From CAJQLB01 sp041392065 (GTDB taxonomy: Bacteria; Bacteroidota; Bacteroidia; Flavobacteriales; Flavobacteriaceae): DNA of 64,000 nucleotides. The DNA lies in NCBI GenBank assembly GCA_041392065.1, contig JAWKMU010000001.1, positions 248,001 through 312,000 on the forward strand, given 5' to 3'. A program made the position numbers and the translations under genes. The notes below the pieces were generated by a model, which was given only the letters and a program-made list of their open reading frames with translations, searched no databases and was not told where the DNA came from. Shown in pieces: positions 45,201-54,150 of the stretch (within the stretch, counting starts at the first letter, position 1; every line of letters begins with the position of its first letter).

Positions 45201-45521
45201 GCCTTTATTTAAAAACAACTTATTTTGCACTTGGTTTCCAACAAAAATGATGTCTTTTAAACCATCGTTGTTTATGTTTTCTATTCCTACACCTGCACCA
45301 TTATAAAAGAAATCGTAGTCAAAAAGATTAAATTTAGTTTTAAGATCGTGAGCAATTTTATTATTAAAGGAAATACCGCTATTTTCTGAAGAAACTTTTT
45401 TAAAGTTTGAAATTGTTGAGGACTCATTTAACTCGTTAACCGATTTGTTTTTATTTAGGTCTTGTTCACATGATATAAAAATTAATGATGTAAGTCCTAA
45501 GATGATAAGTTTTTTAAACAT
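42201..45521 (-). CDS. FG-GAP/VCBS repeat lipoprotein with ASPIC/UnbV domain
   Basis: 1106-residue lipoprotein (lipobox LIFISC, C18). Many repeats with FxDxNxDG-type calcium-binding loops (DINNDGLKDIIFVGNQ, DVNNDGWMDIYISQGG, DTDLDTKEDIYVTNG), typical of VCBS/FG-GAP beta-propellers, and a central ASPIC/UnbV-type stretch (about residues 540-600, SARVRGYLSAVDKTIHFGLG then FWPSGKYQELYN). Such proteins often accompany SusC/SusD and may bind polysaccharide or protein at the surface. It follows a strong terminator (45557-45587), so it may have its own promoter or partial readthrough. Confidence 0.85.
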   Translation of the reverse strand: MFKKLIILGLTSLIFISCEQDLNKNKSVNELNESSTISNFKKVSSENSGISFNNKIAHDLKTKFNLFDYDFFYNGAGVGIENINNDGLKDIIFVGNQVQNKLFLNKGNLQFEDITETANINVNKQWANGVTFADVNNDGWMDIYISQGGPVSKELRNNLLFINQKNNTFKEEAISYGLNDTGISTQTAFFDYDKDGDLDCIVMNENDYYGTDPSQFFSILSDKNKLKENSSHLYKNENGKFINVTENSGLLRATFGLGLGVSDINNDSWPDIYIANDYYVPDMMYINNQDGTFSDVIKETTKQVEFYGMGLDIADINNDNLNDIFVLDMAASDHIRSKTLMASMNVPGFDLLTNTLDLQYQYMFNAIQLNIGNNKYINTSQLTGMSKTDWSWAALIFDTDLDTKEDIYVTNGYRRYALDNDSRMKVAQAKQQYGSNVPLSIKETIYNELPSEKLSNILYKNEGSLHFENVTALSDLNEPSFSNGAAYSDLDNDGDLDIVVNNMDSEAFLFQNMAIENNSGNYLKVITKGKTSEDFAKVQISFNGITKTKESARVRGYLSAVDKTIHFGLGNAKTIDTIKVFWPSGKYQELYNTPANNTISLIESDATQNKFFRIEEDINKLKAVDNLLTFIHKENEFNDFAKEGLLPYKQSTLGPFITKGDVNGDKKDDLYIGGAKGQSGQLFIQTDSGLKPVNIAAFTNDSQYEDMEALFVDIDNDGDNDLYVVSGGSEFFERSQDLDDRLYINDGKGNFTKTKSSELDIYTISGKSVARIDYDNDGDSDIIVGNRIKPQQFPIHEPSIIYQNNNGVLTNVTGQVAPEFEDFGIVNKVISTDFNNDGWQDFIAVGEWTSVGVFINYNGVFENIASKSGLDKEKGWWFNVTETDLNNDGYKDYLLGNVGKNIKFKVSTEKPLRVYAADFDANGTNDLVLSYKYNDIFVPARGRECSSQQMPFIAEKIPTFNEFANASLQDIYGDGLNTAYTREANQFASMVLINNGDDTFKKVKLPTMAQTMPIMDATVLDYNNDGVEDLVVVGNIYNTEVETPRLDNPYGLILVSNTKDGYNVVEPKDSGFYLSGNAKSVETVSVNNKSYIIVANNNGKTEVFEY

Positions 45522-45556
45522 TGATATTATTAATTCTGGAGGTTATATGCAAAAAT

Positions 45557-45587
45557 AAAAAAAGAGCCTTAAAAAGGCTCTTTTTTT
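45557..45587. terminator. Terminator after the DSYGDGW lipoprotein gene
   Basis: GAGCCTT (45564-45570) / AAGGCTC (45574-45580), loop AAA, extended by A7 on one side and T7 on the other. Works on both strands; on the minus strand it ends the SusCD-lipoprotein message before the FG-GAP gene. Confidence 0.8.
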
Positions 45588-45605
45588 ATTTATAAATGAA
45601 CAATA

Positions 45606-46541
45606 TTACATTGCACATAAAGTAATTGGTAATAAACCTGGTCCTGTTTCTCCTTGAGCACCAATATATAGTTCTTCTCCTCCTGGTCCATAAACTTCGA
45701 AAGAAATTTCACCATAGTTATCACCTGGGAAATTCCAAGTTGCTGACTCAGTTCCGTTAGGAATAGTAACAATGTCAGTAGCGTCATAGTAATCTCCAAC
45801 AACACAGTAACCTTGACTTGCATCCATCTCAGTACCAATATTAGTACTTCCATAAGGAGAGCACATACCTACAACTACAATAGTTCCATCAATATCTACA
45901 TGAATACCGTCACCACCATTACCATCATTTGTTTGCCATCCATCTCCATAAGAATCATGCATATCAACTGTATAATCTCCTGGTTGAGGCGAACAAACAA
46001 TTAAAGCGTTATAGACAAATGGGGAAAAGAAGAAACCACCAGTAATAATACCAGCAGCACTAGCTTTACCAAAAGTTCTTCCGTCTGTCAAGTTTAACCT
46101 TAACTCCATTAAAAACAAATCACCTGGCTCAATATCTGAAGCTGATAAACCTGTTGCAGCAAAAGTTTCAGCGTATGTTGCTGATAAAGTTGCTCTTGGT
46201 AAACCAACTGGTCCAGCAGTGAATGCTGAAGCAGGATAAGACTTAACAAGTTTGTCGTCTGCTACAGCTGTACCATTGCCTGGAGATAAATCTCTTAAAG
46301 TAACATAAATATCAACACTTTCTAATAAAGCACCATCTTGTTCATCCTGTTCTTCAACAGTAACAGAAAATTCTGTTGTTGGTATACTTGAATTATAAAG
46401 CTGGCTATTTACATTAATAGTTCTTAATACAGCTCCAGTTTCATATTGTAGTACTTCATATATAGTTCCTTCTTCTTCAGCACAAGACGTGAATGAAGCA
46501 ACTAATATTAAAGAACATAAAAATCTAAATGTGTTTTTCAT
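45606..46541 (-). CDS. SusCD-linked lipoprotein with DSYGDGW domain
   Basis: 311-residue lipoprotein: signal MKNTFRFLCSLILVASFTSC with lipidated C20, directly followed by AEEEG, an acidic run of the kind that sends Bacteroidetes lipoproteins to the cell surface. The C-terminal 130 residues contain the motif DMHDSYGDGWQTNDG and a related CSPYG-rich stretch, with four cysteines (after ALIV, VVGM, QGY and LPITL) that could form disulfides. The N-terminal half is beta-rich with no known family. Third gene of the SusC-SusD unit, so a SusE/F-like surface binding role is inferred. Confidence 0.7.
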   Translation of the reverse strand: MKNTFRFLCSLILVASFTSCAEEEGTIYEVLQYETGAVLRTINVNSQLYNSSIPTTEFSVTVEEQDEQDGALLESVDIYVTLRDLSPGNGTAVADDKLVKSYPASAFTAGPVGLPRATLSATYAETFAATGLSASDIEPGDLFLMELRLNLTDGRTFGKASAAGIITGGFFFSPFVYNALIVCSPQPGDYTVDMHDSYGDGWQTNDGNGGDGIHVDIDGTIVVVGMCSPYGSTNIGTEMDASQGYCVVGDYYDATDIVTIPNGTESATWNFPGDNYGEISFEVYGPGGEELYIGAQGETGPGLLPITLCAM

Positions 46542-46558
46542 AATTATTTTTTTTAATA

Positions 46559-48364
46559 TTAATTAGCTGGGTTTGTTACTCCTTGATCCCAGAATACTTG
46601 AGTACTTAAATCAGTTTTCTGATCAATACTTGGGTTAGCAGAAACCTCACTTGCTGGGTATAAAACTGTTCTTGGGAATAATCCTGGAGAACCTTCAAGA
46701 GATCTTGCAAGTGTTCTAGGATGCCCAGTTCTTCTAATAAAGTTGAACATATCATTACCAGCACCATATTGAGCAACTGCTAACTGCTCTCCTAAAATAT
46801 CCATTTTATCTTTTTCAACAGGCCATCCAAAACCATCTAAAGCAGATGTCATTGGAGCAGCGTTAAATGCAGCCATTGTTTGTGAAACAAAAGTAGCAAT
46901 TCTAGCAGAATCCGTAGCATTATCTAACTCACCATGTATATTTGCATCAGGATCTAAAGATCCAAAAGCTTGAACTTTGGCAATAGATTTTTCAATAGCA
47001 GATTGTAAGTAAGTTGCAGCCATTGCTGGTTGGTTGTCAGCTAAATAAGCTTCAGCTCTATAAAAATCAACAAATGATGCTAACATAATAGGCTCAATAC
47101 CAGCACCACCACCACCATTTCCTAGACCAACTGCTTGACCATAAGTTCCACCAATTGACTCTCCAACATAAGGGAATACGTCTTGACGTCCATCAAAACT
47201 ACCACCTGCTGGGTAAACACCAACTGCTGTTCTTAAAAATCCATCTGGAGGCGTACCTTCGTCATTGCCATGGCTTCTTCCCCAATATCCCATTTGTGCA
47301 GAACACCAAATGTCTTCATCTGGAGTAAACTCTAAGTGAGTTGGTACATTTTGTAATGAACATTGTAAAGTTTCTCCATCGCCCGCTCCATTTGATAGGT
47401 AAATATTACCAGGAGCTCCCAAAAGACCATTAACATCCTGATATAAAGCATAACTTCCAGGAGTTCTCCAATTTTGTCTATAAAAATAAAAACGTCTTCT
47501 TGGGTCTGGCTCAGGACGCCCAGTATTTGGGTTAAAATCTCCATATGTACCAGTCATCAAACTCATTAACCAGTTAGATTGGTAAATGTTTGCTCCATCA
47601 GATCTGTAATCTGAGTTATAATCTGGATGACGAGTATCAGGATTAATAAGTTGAGTTCCATACTTAAACTCTAAGTCATCAGCAGTACTTGAAATAACGT
47701 TAGTTGCATTGATAACGGCAGTGTAATTTCCTTGTGCTAAGTTTGCACGCATTTTCATAGTGTTTATGAATTTGATCCATTTGCTTGTATCTCCTCCATA
47801 ATATAAATCTAACGCAGTACCAGCAGAAGCACCATTTAAATAAGCAGCAGCTTCATCTAATAAGGCAACTGCAGCAGCATAAACAGCAGCATCATCATCA
47901 AGCTCAGGAGATGGAAATTCTCCAGGATTATTAGCTTGTGAGTATATAATGTCTCCTAACCAATCTACTAAGTTTATCATTAAAGTGGCTTGCATTGCTT
48001 TTGAAATTCCTAAGTGGAATGAGAAATCATTTTCAGCAGAGTGTCCACCTTCAATCGCTGAAATATCAGGTAAAATGTCAGCATAAAGATTATTCCATGT
48101 TGTACTAACAGTACCTGAACCATATCTTGCAAAATAGTTACGAGTTCCCATTACCAGAATTCTACCTGTTGTTGAGCCTTCAAAATTAAGCTCGGCCATT
48201 GAACCATTAAAGTCCAATTGAATTCTGTTAAGTAGCAAATCTGCATCAGCTCGTGTTAATGCTGTTGGATTACCAAGCTTTTCTAACTCAAGAGTCTCGC
48301 AAGAGTAAAACATTGTGCCAGATGCTACAATTGTTAAAATTAAAAGTTTATAAATATTTTTCAT
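46559..48364 (-). CDS. SusD/RagB-like nutrient-binding lipoprotein
   Basis: 601 residues, the outer-membrane lid of the SusCD importer. Start taken at ATG 48364 (MKNIYKLLILTIVASGTM) since it gives a lipoprotein signal ending FYSC; an upstream in-frame ATG is not needed. Contains the helical SusD-like core (NRIQLDFNGSMAELNFEGST near the N terminus) and a C-terminal EVSANPSIDQKTDLSTQ. Resembles the SusD-like subgroup with TPR helices. It follows SusC with a 72-base gap holding a hairpin. Ligand unknown. Confidence 0.88.
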   Translation of the reverse strand: MKNIYKLLILTIVASGTMFYSCETLELEKLGNPTALTRADADLLLNRIQLDFNGSMAELNFEGSTTGRILVMGTRNYFARYGSGTVSTTWNNLYADILPDISAIEGGHSAENDFSFHLGISKAMQATLMINLVDWLGDIIYSQANNPGEFPSPELDDDAAVYAAAVALLDEAAAYLNGASAGTALDLYYGGDTSKWIKFINTMKMRANLAQGNYTAVINATNVISSTADDLEFKYGTQLINPDTRHPDYNSDYRSDGANIYQSNWLMSLMTGTYGDFNPNTGRPEPDPRRRFYFYRQNWRTPGSYALYQDVNGLLGAPGNIYLSNGAGDGETLQCSLQNVPTHLEFTPDEDIWCSAQMGYWGRSHGNDEGTPPDGFLRTAVGVYPAGGSFDGRQDVFPYVGESIGGTYGQAVGLGNGGGGAGIEPIMLASFVDFYRAEAYLADNQPAMAATYLQSAIEKSIAKVQAFGSLDPDANIHGELDNATDSARIATFVSQTMAAFNAAPMTSALDGFGWPVEKDKMDILGEQLAVAQYGAGNDMFNFIRRTGHPRTLARSLEGSPGLFPRTVLYPASEVSANPSIDQKTDLSTQVFWDQGVTNPAN

Positions 48365-48383
48365 AATTGTGATTTTATTTATA

Positions 48384-48413
48384 AGATGCAACAATTAATA
48401 AAAGGTTGCGTCT
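48384..48413. promoter_or_regulatory. Hairpin between susC and susD
   Basis: AGATGCAAC (48384-48392) / GTTGCGTCT (48405-48413), 9 pairs with one wobble, 12-base loop. No T run follows on the minus strand, so it looks like an mRNA processing or partial-attenuation structure rather than a terminator. Confidence 0.4.
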
Positions 48414-48436
48414 AAATAATGTCTATTTTTTTGTTA

Positions 48437-51400
48437 TTAGAATGATGCTTTAATACTTAAACCATATCTCTTAGAGCTAGGTCCATTCAAGTAATCATAT
48501 CCTCTACCATTACCAACACCAATACCAGCTACGTTTGGATCAAAATTAGCTCTCTCTGGCGTGTTATAAGCGTCAAACCATAAGTTGAAACCACTTGCTG
48601 TAATTGACAAGGATCCAAAAGGTGTTTTTTCTAAGAACTTTTCTGGGAATGAATATCCGAAAGATACTTCTTGTAAACGAACAACAGATGCATCATAAAC
48701 ATTCAATTCAGAAGGACCAAATAAGATGTTATTAAAGTAATAAGACGAGTTATTAATTTGCAATGTATTTGGTTGACCAGTAGCTTGATTTATACCTGGA
48801 AGTATGAATGTATTCTTTCTGTCTTCAGGTAATAAACCTCTACCTAATAATGTAGCTACAGTAGAAGAGTGAATATCTCCACCTTTAGTGTGGCTAAATT
48901 GAAAACCTAAATTAAAGTTTCTGTAAGAAATACTGTTAATAAAGTTCATTACATAATCAGGGTTAGGGTTACCAATTATTGGATTGATAGTTCTTGAACC
49001 TGGAGTTCCTAATGGCACTTCATTTCCATTATCATCAATTGCCATTTGAGTTCCTATAACATAGTTACCTGATGTATCTACTAAGTAATTACCATCAGCA
49101 TCTCTTTCAATACGGCTACCAACCATTACACCAAGTTGCTGACCTCTAATTGCAGAGTTACCTTGATTTAAATATCCAGCATAAACGATTTCATCATCTT
49201 CTTGTTCAGTTACAATTTGCTCACTCTTAGTAAAGTTTACTCTTGAGTTCCAATTGAATCCATTTCCATCATTTTTAAATAAATCTACGCCTAAGTCAAT
49301 TTCCCAACCATCGCCTTCAACTTTACCAATGTTTACTTGAGTTTGAGTATATCCAGTTGATTCAGGAAGTGGTTTGTTAACAATTAAGTCTGTAGATTGT
49401 CTATCAAAATAAGATAAGTTTAAAGTTACTCTATTATCCAAGAATTTAGAATCAAAACCAACTTCAAACTCACTAATCAACTCAGGTTTTAAGTCTGGAT
49501 TTGAATTAGTATTACTTACCGTATTAGTTGTGATAGGGCCAATAAGACCACCATTTGCTGTAGTATTTTGATCTACAGTTAATACGGTTGGATATCCACC
49601 AGGGAATCCAGCTGAAGTACCAAGACCAGCTCTAAGTTTTAAGTAATTTAATCCTTTTCCACTTGCAGATTTAAATCCTTCAAAAGCTGCTGTTGGTAAG
49701 AATGATACACTCACACTTGGGTAAAACTGACTGTTGTTTACTGTTGGTAAGTTTGACACCCAGTCATTACGTCCTGATAAAGTAAGGAAAGCATAATTAT
49801 CCCAATCAAAAGTCGCTTCACCAAATACACCAATAATGTTTCGAAAGCTGTAAGCTTGAATAGGCAATTGAGATATAAAGTTCCCATGAAAAATTCCGCC
49901 ATATACAACTTGGCCAGAACTAGCTACACCTTTTTGATCAAATGTTCTTGAACGGCTAGTTGCACCAAGAGTAAAGGTAACACCTAATTTTTCATCGTTT
50001 GTTAAGTTATAGTTACCTCCAAGTGCAACGAAGTGATCCCAAATACTTACGTTATTATCCCAAGTATCGTAGAAACCATTGATGTTTTCAGTAAACGAAA
50101 CACCATTTTTATTAGAATATTCATGGTTTCTTTCGTTATACCAATCAATACCAGCACGATAAGTAAGGTTTAAGTTATCATTAAAATCATAAGTTAAACT
50201 TGCAGTACCAAAGAGTCTGTTTGTTAACTGACCACTTTGGTGGTTAGCAACAGTCCATCTTGGGTTTATAATGTCATTTCCATTACGATAGTAAATACTA
50301 CCACCAGTTTCTGGAACAGTAAATGGTAAGCCCATTAAATCAATATTTCTTGGCGTAAAGAATAAATGCCCATAAACGGAGTTTCCATTTTCACCACCAT
50401 TACCTTGAGAAGATGCAACAGGAGGAGATACGAAATCGTTTCTAGAATAGTTTAATGATGCACTAATTGTGAAGTTATTTGACAATTTTGCACGACCACC
50501 AACAGATAAGGTGTTTCTTCTAAGCGCATTACCAGGAGTAAATCCTTTTTCATCTAAGTGACCATAGTTAACGTTATAAGTATAGTTGCCATCAGCAGAT
50601 GCGCCCCTAATATTTAAAGATGTATTGCTTACAGCACCAGTTCTAAAGAATGCTTCAACGTTATTGTATGGTTTCCAATCATAACGCTGGTTTAAATAAG
50701 TATTACGTAATATGTTGTTACCACCTAATAAGTTTCTTAAAAAAGCAGATGAATGGTAAGGGTGAAGTACAGTCCCATCTGGTTGAATACCAAATTCACC
50801 ATTTGGATGAGTAGGTGGCCTTGTTGCTGGGTCATTTAGATAACCATCAACTCCGTCTGGAGCAAAAGCAGGTCCCCAGTTTGAGAAGAACCATCCAAAA
50901 GATTGGTCAAAACCTCCACCATATTTATCTTGGTAATCTGGTAAGGAAGCAATCTCGTTCATAAAGAATGATTGGTTAACTGTAATTTCAGTCTTTTTAG
51001 GGCCACTACCACCACCAGAACCAGATTTGGTTGTAATTACAATTACACCGTTTCTACCAGCAGTACCATAAAGCGTTGCAGCTGCAAGACCTTTTAGTAC
51101 GTTTACACTTTCTATGTTGTTTGGATCTAAATCCAAGAACCTAGATGAACCATTGTTACCAGAGCTAAATCCTCCTTGAGAGTTGGTATCGCTACTAAAA
51201 GGAACACCATCAACAACAAATAATGCTTGGTTGTCACCAGTAATAGAAGAATAACCTCTAATAATTACGTTAGTAGCCGAACCAGAAGAACCACTTGCAG
51301 AAGTAATTTGCACACCTGAAGCCTTCCCAGACAATACTCTGGCAACATCACCTTCGGTACGTTGCTCCAATTCTTCAGAATTTACTTGACTTACAGCATA

Positions 51401-51760
51401 ACCAAGAGCTTTTGCCTCTCTTTTAATACCTTGTGCAGTTACAACTACCTCATCAAGTACAGCCGCATCTTCCTCCATGGTAACGTTAATAGTGTTTGCA
51501 GCTCCAACAGTTTGCTCAACTGTTTTAAGACCTACATATGTAAAGGTTAATATGTTTCCCACACTTGCATTGATGCTGTAGTTTCCATCAAAATCAGTTT
51601 GAGTTCCGTTTGTAGTTCCCTTCACAATAATATTAACTCCAGGAAGAGGCATTCCAGAATTATCTGAAACTGTCCCTGAAATTGTTTTTTCCTGTGCAAA
51701 TGTTAATTGCACAACAAACGCCAGTAATAGCGTTAAAATTCCACTAAACTTTGTTTTCAT
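48437..51760 (-). CDS. SusC/RagA TonB-linked outer-membrane protein
   Basis: 1107-residue TonB-dependent transporter. Signal peptide (MKTKFSGILTLLLAFVVQLTFA), carboxypeptidase-regulatory-like domain (GVNIIVKGTTNGTQTDFDG, about residues 40-75), then EVVVTAQGIKRE and a plug with SGKASGVQI and TNVIIRGYSS, and the beta-barrel ending in LSIKASF. Full length. Together with SusD it imports oligomers; there are no glycosidases or lyases beside it, so the ligand may be a peptide or something else. Its plug core is echoed in the macroglobulin gene. Confidence 0.95.
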   Translation of the reverse strand: MKTKFSGILTLLLAFVVQLTFAQEKTISGTVSDNSGMPLPGVNIIVKGTTNGTQTDFDGNYSINASVGNILTFTYVGLKTVEQTVGAANTINVTMEEDAAVLDEVVVTAQGIKREAKALGYAVSQVNSEELEQRTEGDVARVLSGKASGVQITSASGSSGSATNVIIRGYSSITGDNQALFVVDGVPFSSDTNSQGGFSSGNNGSSRFLDLDPNNIESVNVLKGLAAATLYGTAGRNGVIVITTKSGSGGGSGPKKTEITVNQSFFMNEIASLPDYQDKYGGGFDQSFGWFFSNWGPAFAPDGVDGYLNDPATRPPTHPNGEFGIQPDGTVLHPYHSSAFLRNLLGGNNILRNTYLNQRYDWKPYNNVEAFFRTGAVSNTSLNIRGASADGNYTYNVNYGHLDEKGFTPGNALRRNTLSVGGRAKLSNNFTISASLNYSRNDFVSPPVASSQGNGGENGNSVYGHLFFTPRNIDLMGLPFTVPETGGSIYYRNGNDIINPRWTVANHQSGQLTNRLFGTASLTYDFNDNLNLTYRAGIDWYNERNHEYSNKNGVSFTENINGFYDTWDNNVSIWDHFVALGGNYNLTNDEKLGVTFTLGATSRSRTFDQKGVASSGQVVYGGIFHGNFISQLPIQAYSFRNIIGVFGEATFDWDNYAFLTLSGRNDWVSNLPTVNNSQFYPSVSVSFLPTAAFEGFKSASGKGLNYLKLRAGLGTSAGFPGGYPTVLTVDQNTTANGGLIGPITTNTVSNTNSNPDLKPELISEFEVGFDSKFLDNRVTLNLSYFDRQSTDLIVNKPLPESTGYTQTQVNIGKVEGDGWEIDLGVDLFKNDGNGFNWNSRVNFTKSEQIVTEQEDDEIVYAGYLNQGNSAIRGQQLGVMVGSRIERDADGNYLVDTSGNYVIGTQMAIDDNGNEVPLGTPGSRTINPIIGNPNPDYVMNFINSISYRNFNLGFQFSHTKGGDIHSSTVATLLGRGLLPEDRKNTFILPGINQATGQPNTLQINNSSYYFNNILFGPSELNVYDASVVRLQEVSFGYSFPEKFLEKTPFGSLSITASGFNLWFDAYNTPERANFDPNVAGIGVGNGRGYDYLNGPSSKRYGLSIKASF

Positions 51761-51880
51761 TTTATAATTTATTTGAATTAGTCTACGCCAAAAATCATAA
51801 TAAAAAGTTAATAAAGCAATTATTATTTGCTAAAATTTTAATTTTTTTTTGGAAAAGGACTTTTAAAACCAAAGGTTTTG

Positions 51881-53581
51881 TTAAAAAATGACGTTAAGAC
51901 TGATGTGAATTTTAGAATTTGAAAGCCTAAATTTTTGATTTTCGCTCTTTCCATTAGCGTATATTAATTTAAGTAAGCCAGCTTTGGTTAAAATCCCAAA
52001 TCCGAACCCAAACCCAAATAATTTTTCTTTGAAGTTAATTAATTTATTTTCTAAATAAGCAATGTCAGTAATTGTATGTATGTTCATTACCGAGTTTACT
52101 CGATAATGATATTCTAAATTGGCAAAGCCATATTGAGAAGCAAGTATGCTGTTTTCCTCAAACCCTCTTATCGAGTTAATTCCTCCAAATCTGAATAACT
52201 CATTAGTAAGGTATGTATTAGATGTTAGGGTGTTGCCTTCTGTTTTTATGTAAATGATGTTCTTATCATCAAGATTGAAGTTTTTTGAAGCTTTTACTTT
52301 TATTTCTTTTTGCTTAATGCTTTCATTGTTTGATCTTCTGTTGCCAAAACCTAAGGAGGCTTCAGCAAAAAAGTCAATTGGGAACAAAAGATCAATACGC
52401 CTTACTTGTTTAAATGAGTATTTGGCTTTAATAAACTGTGAATTAAAATCGCTTATATCAGAATTTAAAGATTGTTGTTCTAAAAGATTGTTAGATTGCA
52501 CAATATTAGCTCCAATAATCAACTTGTTTTTTGGGTTTATTTCATAAAAAATGTTGACTTCTTGGTTTACTGTTGTGAAAGTAGAATCCTTCTTAAAAAT
52601 ATTTAATGCTAATTCGGTTCCAAAGGGAGAACCGAATAGATATGGTAAGCTTAAATTTGCTTTAAATGTTTTTTGGTCGTTTTCATCACTCTTATAGACC
52701 AGGTTAAATTGCTCGCCATAATTTAGGCTATTATTTAGTATTAAGTTTAAATAACCGTCAAACTCAAGTTTGTTTGTGGTTTCGTTTGTGCCAAAACCCA
52801 AAAAGCCATCGAAAGAATTACTTTTTGTCTTTTCTAAATATAGATACAAAGATGTGGAATCTTTAGTGAATAAGACTTCTGGAGTCTTAACTTGGTTTGC
52901 GAAGTTTAAATCGTTAAGCAAATCGGTTTTCTTTTTAATTACATCCAAATTAAATAATTGTCCTTCTTTTATTTTTAAGAAGTGTTTTAAATAAGATTTA
53001 GGAAATTGCTCATAACCTTTTATTAAAACCTTATCAATATTTCGAACAGAATTTTTATCAATCAATAAATCTGCTTTTAGTTTATCGTTATTAACCTTTT
53101 CAATATTCTGTAAGCTAAATTCTGAAAAAGGCATTCCTTTATTTGCAAGCTTAGAATTTATAAAACCTAAAGCGCCTTCAATTTCTCGAATAGGCAAAGC
53201 AAAATATTCATCATTATAGTCCGATGAAATAGCTTTGATTAATTCTATAGAAATCAAATTTTTAGCATAGTATATATATATGGTGTAAAATCGCTGTTTT
53301 AGATTGAAAGTTGATTGATACAAAGAGTCGTTTATTTTTTCTGTATCAACAAGTACATTTTCAATATATCCTAAGCTCTGAAGTCTTTTGTTTATTAACA
53401 CAACCTCCTCGTTTAGGGTTTTGTAATTTTCAAAAGAGCTTTTGTAGGACAGAGAATCAATAATTTTTGTTTCTAATTCACTGCTTCCTAAAACTTTTAA
53501 TGAGAGATTCTGTGCTAATATATTTGAACAACCTAACATTAAAAGAACGGAAAGAAAGAAGTAATTATTTAGGGTGTTCAA
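51881..53581 (-). CDS. Omp85-like outer-membrane protein (POTRA + barrel)
   Basis: 566 residues with signal peptide (MNTLNNYFFLSVLLMLGCSN). POTRA-like segments lie in the first 250 residues (for instance NIDKVLIKGYEQFPKSYLKHF with a KIKEGQLFNLDVIKKKTDLL tail), followed by a barrel with the conserved RGF motif SIRGFEENSILASQYGFANL near the C terminus. It is shorter than BamA and may act as a TamA- or TpsB-like assembly or secretion protein. It lies 120 bases upstream of susC and shares the strand. Confidence 0.7.
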   Translation of the reverse strand: MNTLNNYFFLSVLLMLGCSNILAQNLSLKVLGSSELETKIIDSLSYKSSFENYKTLNEEVVLINKRLQSLGYIENVLVDTEKINDSLYQSTFNLKQRFYTIYIYYAKNLISIELIKAISSDYNDEYFALPIREIEGALGFINSKLANKGMPFSEFSLQNIEKVNNDKLKADLLIDKNSVRNIDKVLIKGYEQFPKSYLKHFLKIKEGQLFNLDVIKKKTDLLNDLNFANQVKTPEVLFTKDSTSLYLYLEKTKSNSFDGFLGFGTNETTNKLEFDGYLNLILNNSLNYGEQFNLVYKSDENDQKTFKANLSLPYLFGSPFGTELALNIFKKDSTFTTVNQEVNIFYEINPKNKLIIGANIVQSNNLLEQQSLNSDISDFNSQFIKAKYSFKQVRRIDLLFPIDFFAEASLGFGNRRSNNESIKQKEIKVKASKNFNLDDKNIIYIKTEGNTLTSNTYLTNELFRFGGINSIRGFEENSILASQYGFANLEYHYRVNSVMNIHTITDIAYLENKLINFKEKLFGFGFGFGILTKAGLLKLIYANGKSENQKFRLSNSKIHISLNVIF

Positions 53582-53677
53582 TTTTTTAAATTTTGTGTAA
53601 ATCTAACGGAAAAACAAAATAAATAATATAAAGCAAAAAATTAATTTAAAAGAAGTTGTAAAATTAATTGGTTAAGG

Positions 53678-53708
53678 TTTGAATAATTCATTTTAATTTC
53701 TACCTTTG
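53678..53708 (+). promoter_or_regulatory. Promoter of the str ribosomal operon
   Basis: TTTG (53678-53681), 19-base spacer and TACCTTTG (53701-53708), a near-ideal TTG / TAnnTTTG promoter. Predicted start near 53713, so the mRNA begins with the hairpin below. Confidence 0.75.
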
Positions 53709-53711
53709 CAG

Positions 53712-53732
53712 CCCTCTAACAAGAGGGTTTTT
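53712..53732 (+). promoter_or_regulatory. Leader hairpin with T run before rpsL
   Basis: CCCTCT (53712-53717), loop AACA, AGAGGG (53722-53727), then T5. It falls at the very 5' end of the predicted mRNA, so it may protect the 5' end or act as an early attenuator of the whole operon. Confidence 0.5.
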
Positions 53733-53752
53733 AAATAATATTATAAAATAAT

Positions 53753-54127
53753 ATGCCAACAATTTCACAATTAGTACGAATAGGAAGAGCCAAAATAACT
53801 AAGAAGAGTAAATCGGCTGCTTTAGATTCTTGTCCTCAAAGACGTGGAGTTTGTACGCGTGTTTACACTACAACACCTAAAAAACCTAACTCAGCAATGC
53901 GTAAAGTTGCAAGGGTAAGGTTAACAAATGGTAATGAGGTTAACGCATACATTCCAGGAGAAGGACATAATTTACAAGAGCACTCGATAGTATTGGTTAG
54001 AGGTGGAAGGGTAAAAGATTTGCCAGGAGTTAGATATCACATTGTGCGTGGTGCTTTAGACACAGCTGGTGTACAAGGTAGAACACAACGTAGATCTAAG
54101 TATGGTGCAAAACGCCCTAAAAAGTAA
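53753..54127 (+). CDS. rpsL: 30S ribosomal protein S12
   Basis: 124 residues, decoding-centre protein. The TTTPKKPNSAMRKVARVRL and VKDLPGVRYHIVRG segments keep the lysines that, when mutated, give streptomycin resistance, so this allele looks streptomycin-sensitive. First gene of the str-type cluster; its promoter and a 5' hairpin are visible upstream. No Shine-Dalgarno sequence is needed in this phylum. Confidence 0.98.
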   Translation: MPTISQLVRIGRAKITKKSKSAALDSCPQRRGVCTRVYTTTPKKPNSAMRKVARVRLTNGNEVNAYIPGEGHNLQEHSIVLVRGGRVKDLPGVRYHIVRGALDTAGVQGRTQRRSKYGAKRPKK

Positions 54128-54150
54128 TTAAAAAACTTTAAGAAGAAGAC

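Noticed and set aside
45590..45853. 87-codon minus-strand ORF
   Set aside because: A shadow of the lipoprotein gene 45606-46541 in another frame; hydrophobic, repetitive residue content and no start context.
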